DNA from: Gluconacetobacter johannae
GTDB lineage: Bacteria > Pseudomonadota > Alphaproteobacteria > Acetobacterales > Acetobacteraceae
DNA: 25,381 bases
Assembly (NCBI RefSeq): GCF_025994435.1
Contig: NZ_BAQK01000015.1
Location: 1-25,381, forward strand
Reading direction: 5' to 3'
Positions within the stretch are counted from its first letter, which is position 1, and the number at the start of each line of letters is the position of its first letter. A program made the position numbers and the translations under genes. Shown piece by piece: positions 1-7,248 of the stretch. The notes beneath the pieces are model-generated. The model saw only the letters and a list, made by a program, of their open reading frames with translations. It was not told the DNA's origin and searched no databases.

Positions 1-49
1 GGACAACCGCCTCTGGACGCCAAAAGCCGCTTGATCACAACGGATACTC

Positions 50-373
50 TCAGGCGTCGGGCTGGCCCACCACCAGTTCGATCTCGATCAGGACTTCCGG
101 GTCGTCGAAACCGGGGACCAGACGCAGGGTCGTGGCCGGGCGGCCCGATCCGAACGCCTCGCGCAGGTGCGGAAAGCATGCGGCGAAGCCGTCGGTGTTG
201 CTCAGCAGGAAGACAACGCGCGTCACGTCCTCCATCGCATGGCCGCTGCGCGCCAGGACCGCCGCACCGTGATCCAGGGCCAGGCGGCATTGCTCGACCA
301 GGCCGGGGCTGCCCTGGCCGGTTGCCCGGCCGATCCCCGTCAGATGGTGAACATGGATGTCCTGTCCCGTCAT
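50..373 (-). CDS. Rid (YjgF/YER057c/UK114) family protein
   Basis: A 107-residue protein with the Rid-family layout: a helix with EQCRLALDHGAAVLARSG, the strand VTRVVFLLSN, and the C-terminal signature RPATTLRLVPG followed by EVLIEIELVVG. True RidA enzymes hydrolyse reactive enamine/imine intermediates made by PLP enzymes. In E. coli RidA the substrate-carboxylate arginine lies in the PARSC segment. The matching stretch here reads PATT, so that arginine appears to be absent and the protein is better called Rid-like than RidA. It is about 20 residues shorter than E. coli RidA, mostly at the N-terminus. The ATG at 373 is the only good start. It is divergent from the hprK operon, with a shared intergenic region holding an inverted repeat. 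Family is fairly certain; substrate is unknown. Confidence 0.85.
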   Translation of the reverse strand: MTGQDIHVHHLTGIGRATGQGSPGLVEQCRLALDHGAAVLARSGHAMEDVTRVVFLLSNTDGFAACFPHLREAFGSGRPATTLRLVPGFDDPEVLIEIELVVGQPDA

Positions 374-407
374 GTCGTGCGGACGCTCCTTTGCCTATCG
401 CAAAAAT

Positions 408-429
408 AACGGAATCGTCATATTCCGTT
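408..429. promoter_or_regulatory. Perfect 8-bp inverted repeat in the rid/hprK divergent intergenic region
   Basis: AACGGAAT (408-415) and ATTCCGTT (422-429) are perfect inverted repeats separated by 6 bp. They lie in the 170-bp region between the divergent rid and hprK genes, which is more AT-rich than its surroundings. Neither gene ends here, so a terminator is unlikely. A dimeric repressor or activator site serving one or both genes is the simplest reading. The cognate regulator cannot be named. Confidence 0.4.
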
Positions 430-543
430 TCCGATGAATTTCAAACGGTGAAATGCCCTTCCGGCCCAGCGTGTGCCCCTGCGGCCATATCGGCAACGAT
501 CATGTCGGTCGTCGCCAGGGCGGGACAAGCGGGGAGGGTGAAA

Positions 544-996
544 ATGAATCGGGGCGGTCTGGGCGGGATGCAGCTTCATGCAAGCTGCGCCGCGCGGGAT
601 GGGGATGGTGTCCTGCTGACGGGGCCGTCGGGGGCGGGGAAGTCCGACCTGCTGCTGCGGCTGGTGGATGCGGGCTACGACCTGGTCGCCGACGACCGGG
701 TGGACATGGTGGATGGATGGGCCTCGGCCCCGGCGCGCCTGGCGGGACTGATCGAAGTCCGCGGCATGGGGATCGCGCGGATGCCGTTCCTGGCCCGTGC
801 CCGCGCCGTGCTGGTGGTGCGCCTGGTCGGGCCGGGGCAATGGCCCGACCGCCTGCCGGCGCCGGGGCGGGACGCGGCGACGGGCCTGCCCGAAATCCGG
901 ATCGATCCCGCCTTGCCGTCGGCCGTGGCGCGGGTCAATCTGGCCCTTGACTGCCTGGATGGGCGTTGCAAAATGTTAACGTCTCAACAGATGTGA
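544..996 (+). CDS. hprK: HPr kinase/phosphorylase, short alphaproteobacterial type
   Basis: A 150-residue protein corresponding to the catalytic C-terminal domain of HPr kinase/phosphorylase. The Walker A loop GPSGAGKS is at residues 27-34, followed by DLLLRLVDAGYDLVADDRV, a typical HprK stretch, and the RGMGIARMPFL segment. Firmicute HprK is about 310 residues with an extra N-terminal domain; alphaproteobacterial forms lack that domain, so this is not a truncation. It would phosphorylate and dephosphorylate the regulatory serine of the HPr encoded downstream. The start at 544 is chosen because GGGAGGG lies just upstream (531-537); the same frame is open further 5', with another ATG at 502, but that part looks non-coding. 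It is the first gene of a PTS-regulatory operon. Confidence 0.9.
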   Translation: MNRGGLGGMQLHASCAARDGDGVLLTGPSGAGKSDLLLRLVDAGYDLVADDRVDMVDGWASAPARLAGLIEVRGMGIARMPFLARARAVLVVRLVGPGQWPDRLPAPGRDAATGLPEIRIDPALPSAVARVNLALDCLDGRCKMLTSQQM

Positions 997-1126
997 TGCG
1001 TGCGGTTCTTTCCATGCCCGCCCGTTCGGTGTCAGATGCAGGGGCGTCGACTGCCTATCCATGTGCGGCGCGACGACCGTTTTCGGTTTCCGAACGGTTC
1101 GGCCCGTTGTCCAGCCAGGATTTCCC

Positions 1127-2170
1127 GTGACGGATTCTTCACATGACGGAGTACCGGCGCCACGTCGCATCCTGCTGGTCACCGGCCTGTCCGGGGCAGG
1201 CAAATCCTCGATTCTGCGTATCCTCGAGGATCTGGGGCACGAGGTGATCGACAACCCGCCGCTGGGCATGCTGGACGAGATCGTGACCCGCGCCGAACAG
1301 CCGGTGGCGATCGGCGTGGACTCCCGCACCCGGGGGTTCGACGCCGCGGCGGTGCTGGCGGCGCTGGCGCGGCTGCGCGTCAATCCGGAACTGCAGGCCG
1401 AACTGATCTATGCGACCGCCGAGGAAAGCGTCCTGCTGCGCCGCTACACCGCGACGCGCCGCCGCCATCCGCTGGCGATGCGCGGCACGGTCAAGGAAGG
1501 CATCGAGGCCGAGATCGCGCTGACCGCCCGGCTGCGGGCGGCGGCGGACGTGGTGATCGACACTTCAGACCTGCCGCCGCCGGAACTGCGCCAGATCGTC
1601 GAAACGCGCTTCGGCCAGTGGGGCGGCCGCATGGCCGAGGGGCTGACCGTCGCCCTGATGTCCTTCGCCTTTCCCGCCGGCCTGCCGCGCGAGGCCGACA
1701 TGGTCTTCGACGCCCGCTTCCTGCGTAATCCGTACTACGACCCCGCCCTGTCCAGCATGACGGGTCTGGACGCCCCGGTCGCGGCCTATGTCGAGGCCGA
1801 TCCCGATTATCCCCGCTTCCTGGACCAGATCGACAGGATGCTGGACCTGGTGCTGCCGCGCTTCGTGCGCGAGGGGAAGAAATACGCCACCATCGCCATC
1901 GGCTGCTCGGGCGGGCGGCACCGGTCGGTGACCCTGGTCGAAGCCCTGGCCGGACGGCTTGCCGAGCGTGACCGGCGGGAATCTGCTCCCCATATTGAAA
2001 AGGCCTCTGGCCCGCCCGATGTGCAATCGGCTATGGCGGATGAACGGGGAGCATGGCCGGTCATCGTCATGCACCGCGAGCTCGCCCGACAGGGACGCTG
2101 CAGCTGGCGATGGGCCAGCCGGCCGAAGGAACACGCGACGGACGTCGTGGAAGGACGATATTCTTCATGA
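1127..2170 (+). CDS. rapZ: RapZ family nucleotide-binding / RNase adapter protein
   Basis: The protein has 347 residues from a GTG start with AGGA six bases upstream; an in-frame ATG at 1061 would give 369. The Walker A motif GLSGAGKSS begins at residue 20. The central part has the RapZ pattern (GVDSRTRGFD, RYTATRRRHPL), and the C-terminal domain carries DARFLRNPYYDP and GCSGGRHRSV. In E. coli RapZ is an RNA-binding adapter delivering GlmZ to RNase E; in alphaproteobacteria it sits with PTS genes and its RNA target is generally unknown. It is longer than the usual ~285-300 residues. About 22 extra residues lie between LAERDRRE and the final strand PVIVMHREL, and a tail of about 25 residues follows. 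Its stop overlaps the EIIA start (ATGA), so translation of the two is probably coupled. Confidence 0.9.
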   Translation: MTDSSHDGVPAPRRILLVTGLSGAGKSSILRILEDLGHEVIDNPPLGMLDEIVTRAEQPVAIGVDSRTRGFDAAAVLAALARLRVNPELQAELIYATAEESVLLRRYTATRRRHPLAMRGTVKEGIEAEIALTARLRAAADVVIDTSDLPPPELRQIVETRFGQWGGRMAEGLTVALMSFAFPAGLPREADMVFDARFLRNPYYDPALSSMTGLDAPVAAYVEADPDYPRFLDQIDRMLDLVLPRFVREGKKYATIAIGCSGGRHRSVTLVEALAGRLAERDRRESAPHIEKASGPPDVQSAMADERGAWPVIVMHRELARQGRCSWRWASRPKEHATDVVEGRYSS

Positions 2171-2664
2171 TCGGTATGGTTCTCGTCACCCATGGCGAGC
2201 TGGGGGAGACCCTGAGACGCGCGATGGAACATGTGGTGGGGCCGCAGCGCCAGATGTCCACCCTGAATATCGAGGCCGAGGACGACCCGGTGCTGCGTCG
2301 CGGGGATCTGCAGGCGGCGATCGCCGGCGTCGATACCGGCGACGGTGTCCTGCTGCTGACCGACATGTTCGGCAGCACGCCGTCCAACCTGGCGATTTCC
2401 ACCCTGGAAGACGGGCGGGTCGAGGTCCTGGCCGGCGTCAACGTGCCGATGCTGGTGAAGCTGGCGCAGATCCGCAACGGCCATACGCTGGCCGAATGCG
2501 CCGACCTGGCCGAGGGCGCTGGGCGCAAATACATCTCCACCGCCTCGCACCTGCCGCCGCAATGCCTGGGCGGCGCACGTAGCTGCCTGTACGGCGACCG
2601 CCCGGCGGAGGTGCCGCCCCAGGCCGCGTACCGTGCCGCGCCGCGGCGGGTCGCCGCCGGCTGA
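2167..2664 (+). CDS. PTS EIIA component, mannose (ManX-like) family
   Basis: A 165-residue protein with the fold signature of mannose-family EIIA. VLVTHGELG places the phosphorylatable histidine at residue 9, and TDMFGSTPSNLAIS matches the conserved loop after the second strand. It would accept phosphate from HPr~P. No EIIB, EIIC or EIID gene is present in the window, so the likely role is regulatory rather than sugar transport. About 30 C-terminal residues rich in Ala, Arg and Pro extend beyond the domain. The ATG at 2167 overlaps the rapZ stop. HPr starts 7 bases after its stop. Confidence 0.9.
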   Translation: MIGMVLVTHGELGETLRRAMEHVVGPQRQMSTLNIEAEDDPVLRRGDLQAAIAGVDTGDGVLLLTDMFGSTPSNLAISTLEDGRVEVLAGVNVPMLVKLAQIRNGHTLAECADLAEGAGRKYISTASHLPPQCLGGARSCLYGDRPAEVPPQAAYRAAPRRVAAG

Positions 2665-2671
2665 TCGGGGC

Positions 2672-2977
2672 ATGTCCACGGCCGGGCTCGATCCCCAGGA
2701 CCCCGAAGTTCTGTCCGTCACCGTGACCATGGTCAACCGCCGTGGCCTGCATGCGCGCGCGGCGGCGAAGCTGGTCACGGTGGCCGAGCAGTTCGACGCG
2801 AATGTCGAGGTCGCGCGCGCCGACCAGAGCGTCTCGGCCCGTTCGATCATGGGGCTGATGATGCTGGGCGCGGGCCGGGGGGAGTCGATCATGCTGCTGG
2901 CCACGGGATGGGATGCCCACGCGGCGGTCGAGGCCCTTGTGGCCCTGGTCGAGGCCGGCTTCCATGAAGACGACTGA
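2672..2977 (+). CDS. ptsH: HPr phosphocarrier protein
   Basis: A 101-residue protein. NRRGLHARAAAKLV puts the EI-phosphorylated histidine at position 27, and SVSARSIMGLMML puts the regulatory serine (Ser46 equivalent) at position 58, so both phosphorylation sites are intact. The presence of hprK three genes upstream fits a serine-phosphorylation switch. It has a roughly 12-residue N-terminal extension compared with E. coli HPr. A further in-frame ATG at 2633 lies inside the EIIA gene and is less likely. The 3' end overlaps ptsI by 14 bases. Confidence 0.93.
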   Translation: MSTAGLDPQDPEVLSVTVTMVNRRGLHARAAAKLVTVAEQFDANVEVARADQSVSARSIMGLMMLGAGRGESIMLLATGWDAHAAVEALVALVEAGFHEDD

Positions 2978-4847
2978 CGGCAGTCCCGCCGGCGTTCCCG
3001 GCGCCCCCGCCGAAGGGCGCGGCCGGCGCGCGCGTGCCGCCGACCGTGGGGCCGGAGCGCCGGCGGAATACCGGCTGGGGGGGGACGCGACCTCTCACGG
3101 CGTGGCCATCGGCCCGGCGGCGATGGCCGTCGAAGGCCCCGCGCCCGATATCGACGAGGCCGCGCGCGCCGACGACCCCGACCACGAACTGGCCCGCCTG
3201 ACCGACGCGATCGAACGCTCGGTCCGGCAGGTCGAACGCCTGCGCGACCGGCTGGCCCTGCTGCCCGAGGACAGCCAGATCGAAATCGGATCGCTGCTGG
3301 AGGTCTATCGCCGGATGCTGGGGCCGTCGCGGCTGCAACGCGGCATCCGCCAGCGCATCGCCCGGGACGGGCTGCTGGCCGAGGCCGCCGTCCGGCAGGA
3401 GACCGAGGCCCTGGCGCGGGCCATGCTGGGCGACCCCGGCGACCCGGCCCCGGCTGGCGATGACGCCGCCGCCGCCCAGCGCCGCGCCGGCGAGTTCCGC
3501 GAGATCGGGCGCCGGCTGGTCCGCAATCTGGGCCATATGCCCTTCCGGTCCTTCAACGCGCTGCCCGTGGGCGCGGTGCTGGTGACCGAACAGCTCCGTC
3601 CCGCCGACGCCGCCCTGATCGACCCGTCGCGCATCGTCGCGGTGGTGACCGAGGAAGGCGGGTCGACCGACCATACCGCCATCATGCTGCGGGCGCTGGG
3701 CATCCCCGCCGTGCTGGCCGCCCACGGGCTGATGGCGCGGGTGCGCGACGGCGCCACGATGGTGGTCGATGGCAGTGCCGGCACGGTGGTGATCGACCCC
3801 GGCGAGGACACGCTGGCGGCCGCCCGTCGCGGCGTGGCCGATTACGCGCGCGAACGCCAGGCGCTGGGCCGCCTGCGGCGCCTGCCCGCGAAATTGTCCA
3901 GCGGCGAGAAGCTGCAGTTGCAGGCCAACCTGGAACTGCCCGCCGAACTGCCGCTGATCGCACAATCCGGCGCGTCGGGCATCGGGCTGCTGCGGACCGA
4001 ATTCCTGTTCATCAACGCCGAGACGATGCCCGACGAGGACGGACAGGAAGCGGTCTATGCCGAGGTGATCGCGGCGATGGCCGGCGACACCACCACCATC
4101 CGCGTCGTCGACTGGGGGGGCGAGAAGCAGAGCGAGGCCCTGACCCGCGCCGGCCTGTCGGACATGGGCGACAATCTCAACCCCGCGCTGGGGGTAAGGG
4201 GGCTGCGCCTGCTGCTGCGCCACCCCGCGATCCTCGAGACGCAGTTCGCCGCCATCCTGAAGGCCTCGGTGGCCGGCCCGGTCCGCGTCATGCTGCCGAT
4301 GGTGACCTCGGTGCACGAGATCCGCGAGGCGCGCGAAATCTATCATCGCGTCGCCCGCCGCCTGCGCCGCCGGGGCGTGAAGCTGGGCGATACCCTGCCG
4401 CCGCTGGGGATCATGGCGGAAACGCCCGCCGCTGCGATCATGGGCGATTCCCTGGCGCAGGAGGCCGAATTCCTGGCCATCGGCACCAACGACCTGACGA
4501 TGTACACCCTGGCGGCGGACCGGGCCTCGGCCGAGGTCGCATCGCTGTATCACCCGCTGCATCCCGCCGTGCTGCGCCTGATCCAGACGGTGACCGAGGC
4601 CGCGCTGCGGCAATATCGGCCGATTTCGGTCTGTGGCGAGATCGCGGGCGATCCGCGGGTGGTGCCGCTGCTGGTCGGGCTGGGCCTGCGGTCGTTCTCG
4701 ATGACCGCGTCGGCGGTGCCGCGCGTCAAGCGGGTGGTGCGCGCCCTGTCCTTCGAGGATTGCCGGCGCCTGGCCCACTGCGTGATGCAGGTATCGGGTG
4801 TCGAGGAAGTGACCGCCCTGATCGACGCCTTCGCCGCCGGCGTGTGA
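2964..4847 (+). CDS. ptsI: Phosphoenolpyruvate-protein phosphotransferase (PTS enzyme I)
   Basis: A 627-residue enzyme I that autophosphorylates from PEP and passes phosphate to HPr. The phosphohistidine motif GGSTDHTAIMLRALGIPAV has its His at residue 237. The PEP-binding barrel shows GIGLLRTEFLF, GIMAETPAAA, FLAIGTNDLTMYTLAADR and the catalytic cysteine in VCGEIAGDP (Cys557). The N-terminus carries about 45 low-complexity Gly/Ala/Arg residues before the EI domain (YRLGGDATSHGVAIGPA); there is no GAF domain, so this is not PtsP. The segment usually reading DxGGDK is DWGGEK here, a conservative change in the PEP site. It overlaps the HPr gene at its 5' end and shares one base with the pabB start codon (TGATG) at its 3' end. 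Confidence 0.93.
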   Translation: MKTTDGSPAGVPGAPAEGRGRRARAADRGAGAPAEYRLGGDATSHGVAIGPAAMAVEGPAPDIDEAARADDPDHELARLTDAIERSVRQVERLRDRLALLPEDSQIEIGSLLEVYRRMLGPSRLQRGIRQRIARDGLLAEAAVRQETEALARAMLGDPGDPAPAGDDAAAAQRRAGEFREIGRRLVRNLGHMPFRSFNALPVGAVLVTEQLRPADAALIDPSRIVAVVTEEGGSTDHTAIMLRALGIPAVLAAHGLMARVRDGATMVVDGSAGTVVIDPGEDTLAAARRGVADYARERQALGRLRRLPAKLSSGEKLQLQANLELPAELPLIAQSGASGIGLLRTEFLFINAETMPDEDGQEAVYAEVIAAMAGDTTTIRVVDWGGEKQSEALTRAGLSDMGDNLNPALGVRGLRLLLRHPAILETQFAAILKASVAGPVRVMLPMVTSVHEIREAREIYHRVARRLRRRGVKLGDTLPPLGIMAETPAAAIMGDSLAQEAEFLAIGTNDLTMYTLAADRASAEVASLYHPLHPAVLRLIQTVTEAALRQYRPISVCGEIAGDPRVVPLLVGLGLRSFSMTASAVPRVKRVVRALSFEDCRRLAHCVMQVSGVEEVTALIDAFAAGV

Positions 4848-6232
4848 TGTCGGGGGTTCGCGCGGTCGAACTGCCCTGGCGCGACCCGGACGATGTGCTG
4901 TGGTCCTGGCGGGACGAACCGTGGCTGGCCTGCCTGGACAGCGGCGGGGAGGTCGGCCCGCGCGCGCGCTGGACCATCCTGTGCCGCCGGCCGATCCATG
5001 TGGTCGAATGGCGCGGCGGGGTCTGTCGCCTGGACGGCGTGCCGGTCGCAGGTCGGGGGGCGAGGGAGGACATCGACCCGCTGGCGGTCCTGCGCGGCCT
5101 GCTGCCGCCGCACATCCCGGCCGGCGACTGGCCGTTCGCGGGCGGGCTGATCGGCTTCGCGGGCTATGCGGTGGGGCAGCGCCTGGAAGGGGTGGCGACC
5201 CGCCATGCCCCCGATCCGGCCTGTCCGGACCTGGCGGCGGGCTATTACGATCACGCCCTGCTGTTCGACCGCATGGCGCGGCGGGTTCATCTGGCGACCA
5301 TCCGCGCCGAACCCGCCCCCCTGTTCGCCCGTGCCACGGCGGAGTGGCGGGCGATCGCGGCCGCGCCGCCGCCGGCGCCCCTGCCGTACCTGCGCTTCGT
5401 CCCCGACCAGACGCCCGACCATTACGTCGCGGCGGTGGCCCTGGCGGTGGAACGGATCGCCGCCGGCGACATCTTCCAGGTCAATATCACCGGGCGGATG
5501 CGCGCCGCCCGTCCCGGGGGCCTGGCGGACATCGACATCTATCGCGCGCTGCGCCGGGCCTCGCCCGCGCCGTTCGGGGCGTGGCTGGCCTGCGGGCCGC
5601 ATTTCGGCCTGCTGTCGGCGTCGCCCGAACGGTTCGTGCATCTGGGGGCGGACGGCGCCCTGCGGACGCGGCCGATCAAGGGCACCCGGCCACGCGGCGC
5701 CACCGCCGGGGAGGACGCGGCCCTGTGCGCCGAACTGGCGGCGGACGACAAGGAACGGGCCGAAAACGTGATGATCGTGGACCTGATGCGAAACGATCTG
5801 GGCCGGGTGGCGCGGATCGGCAGCGTCCATGTCCCCGAATTGCTGACGGTCGAACGGTTCGCCCATGTCCACCATCTGGTGTCCGAGGTGCGGGCGGTGC
5901 TGGCCCCCGGGCGGGATGCCTTCGATGTGCTGCGCGCCACCCTGCCGCCGGGCTCGGTCACCGGCGCGCCCAAGCACCAGGCGATGCGGATCATCGACGC
6001 GCTGGAAGCCTCGGCCCGGCACGCCTATTGTGGCGCGGTCTTTCGCATCGGAACCGACGGCGCGATGGACAGTTCGGTCATCATCCGCGCCCTGGCGACG
6101 ACCCCGGACGGGATCGAGGCCGCGGCGGGGGGCGGGATCACCATCCTGTCCGATCCGGATCGGGAATATGCGGAAATGTGCCTCAAGATCGCACCGCTGT
6201 TGTCTTTGTTCGACGGGACAGCCGGATCATGA
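4847..6232 (+). CDS. pabB: Aminodeoxychorismate synthase component I
   Basis: A 461-residue member of the chorismate-utilising family, which aminates chorismate to 4-amino-4-deoxychorismate for folate synthesis. PIKGTRPRG (Lys278) carries the lysine that in PabB forms the covalent intermediate; anthranilate synthases have alanine there, so PabB is favoured over TrpE. Further family motifs are AGDIFQVNITGR, ENVMIVDLMRNDLGRV, LPPGSVTGAPK and the C-terminal AAAGGGITILSDPDREYAEM. The glutaminase partner PabA is not in the window. The start codon shares one base with the ptsI stop, and the stop overlaps the next ATG, so ptsI, pabB and pabC are probably translated as a unit. Confidence 0.92.
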   Translation: MSGVRAVELPWRDPDDVLWSWRDEPWLACLDSGGEVGPRARWTILCRRPIHVVEWRGGVCRLDGVPVAGRGAREDIDPLAVLRGLLPPHIPAGDWPFAGGLIGFAGYAVGQRLEGVATRHAPDPACPDLAAGYYDHALLFDRMARRVHLATIRAEPAPLFARATAEWRAIAAAPPPAPLPYLRFVPDQTPDHYVAAVALAVERIAAGDIFQVNITGRMRAARPGGLADIDIYRALRRASPAPFGAWLACGPHFGLLSASPERFVHLGADGALRTRPIKGTRPRGATAGEDAALCAELAADDKERAENVMIVDLMRNDLGRVARIGSVHVPELLTVERFAHVHHLVSEVRAVLAPGRDAFDVLRATLPPGSVTGAPKHQAMRIIDALEASARHAYCGAVFRIGTDGAMDSSVIIRALATTPDGIEAAAGGGITILSDPDREYAEMCLKIAPLLSLFDGTAGS

Positions 6233-7032
6233 CGTGGCTGTGGCTGAATGATGGGCTGGTTTCGGCCGACGCGGCGTGCATCGCCCCAGGTGATCGGGGC
6301 CTGACCCTGGGCGACGGCGTGTTCGAGACGATGCGCGTGGCGCAGGGTCGCATCGGCCACCTTGCCCGGCATCTGGATCGGCTGCGCCAGGGGGCCGAGA
6401 TCCTGATGTTCCCCCAGCCGGACCTGGACCGGATCGAGGACGTGCTGCGCCGGGTGGTGCGCCACAACGACATGATGGACGGATCGCTGCGCCTGACGCT
6501 CACGCGCGGCTGCGGCCCGCGCGGGGTCATGCCGCCGGTCCAGCCGTCGCCGACCCTGCTGGTCACGGCCGCCCCGCCCCCTTCCGCCCCGCTGCCGCCC
6601 GCGAACATGATCGTCAGCACGCAGGTCCGGCGGGATGAGGCCTCGCCGCTCTCGCGGATCAAGAGCCTGAATTACCTCCCGAATGTCCTCGCACGGCTGG
6701 AGGCCGCACGGCAGGGCGGCGACGAAGCCCTGATGCTGAACCTGGCCGGACGCGTGGCCGAGGCCTCGGCCAGCACCATCGTCATCCATCGGCAGGGGCG
6801 TCTGGTGACACCGCCGGTGGCCGAGGGTGCGCTGCCGGGCATCGCGCGCGCGGTCCTGCTGGCGGCGGGGATGCTGGACGAGGCGCCGCTGGACCTGGAC
6901 GACCTGCGCCACGCCGAGGGCGTATTCCTGACCAGCAGCCTGTCGGTGCGCGAGGTCGCCTCGCTGGACGGCGTGGCCCTGGCGCGCATGGCGGGGATGG
7001 CGGACGCCATTCGGGCCTGCGTGTATGCGTAG
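6229..7032 (+). CDS. pabC: Class IV PLP aminotransferase, probable aminodeoxychorismate lyase
   Basis: A 267-residue fold-type IV PLP enzyme. DRGLTLGDGVFETMRV near the N-terminus, the PLP lysine in SRIKSLNYLPNVLAR (Lys145), and ASASTIVIHRQGRLVTPP and GVFLTSSLSVREV in the second half are all diagnostic. The family also contains branched-chain and D-amino acid aminotransferases. Direct overlap with pabB (ATGA) argues for the lyase that releases pyruvate and p-aminobenzoate. It ends the PTS/pab operon; 216 bases follow before purH. Confidence 0.85.
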   Translation: MTWLWLNDGLVSADAACIAPGDRGLTLGDGVFETMRVAQGRIGHLARHLDRLRQGAEILMFPQPDLDRIEDVLRRVVRHNDMMDGSLRLTLTRGCGPRGVMPPVQPSPTLLVTAAPPPSAPLPPANMIVSTQVRRDEASPLSRIKSLNYLPNVLARLEAARQGGDEALMLNLAGRVAEASASTIVIHRQGRLVTPPVAEGALPGIARAVLLAAGMLDEAPLDLDDLRHAEGVFLTSSLSVREVASLDGVALARMAGMADAIRACVYA

Positions 7033-7248
7033 GAATGCCCGGCGTATCGGCCCCTTCAGTCCTGTCGCACGGCCCACCGCGGAACGCGCGCAACCGATAT
7101 CCGGCGGTTCCGGCTTCGGCCGCCTTGACCGCCCTTGTTCTCGGGACAGGGCCGACCATTCCGGCGCACAGGATTGTTGCCCCCTTGGCCAGGGTTGGAT
7201 AAGGACGCGGGCTTTCCTGTCCATCCACCCGTGAAAGGTCGCCCCCCG

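Noticed and set aside
31..543. 5' extension of the hprK reading frame.
   Set aside because: It runs antisense to the rid gene, is Arg/Pro/Gly-rich, and has no HprK similarity before the ATG at 544.
7025..7234. A 69-codon open frame between pabC and purH.
   Set aside because: Its start overlaps the pabC end, its composition is Arg-rich and no family pattern is seen. The region is more likely the purH promoter and leader.
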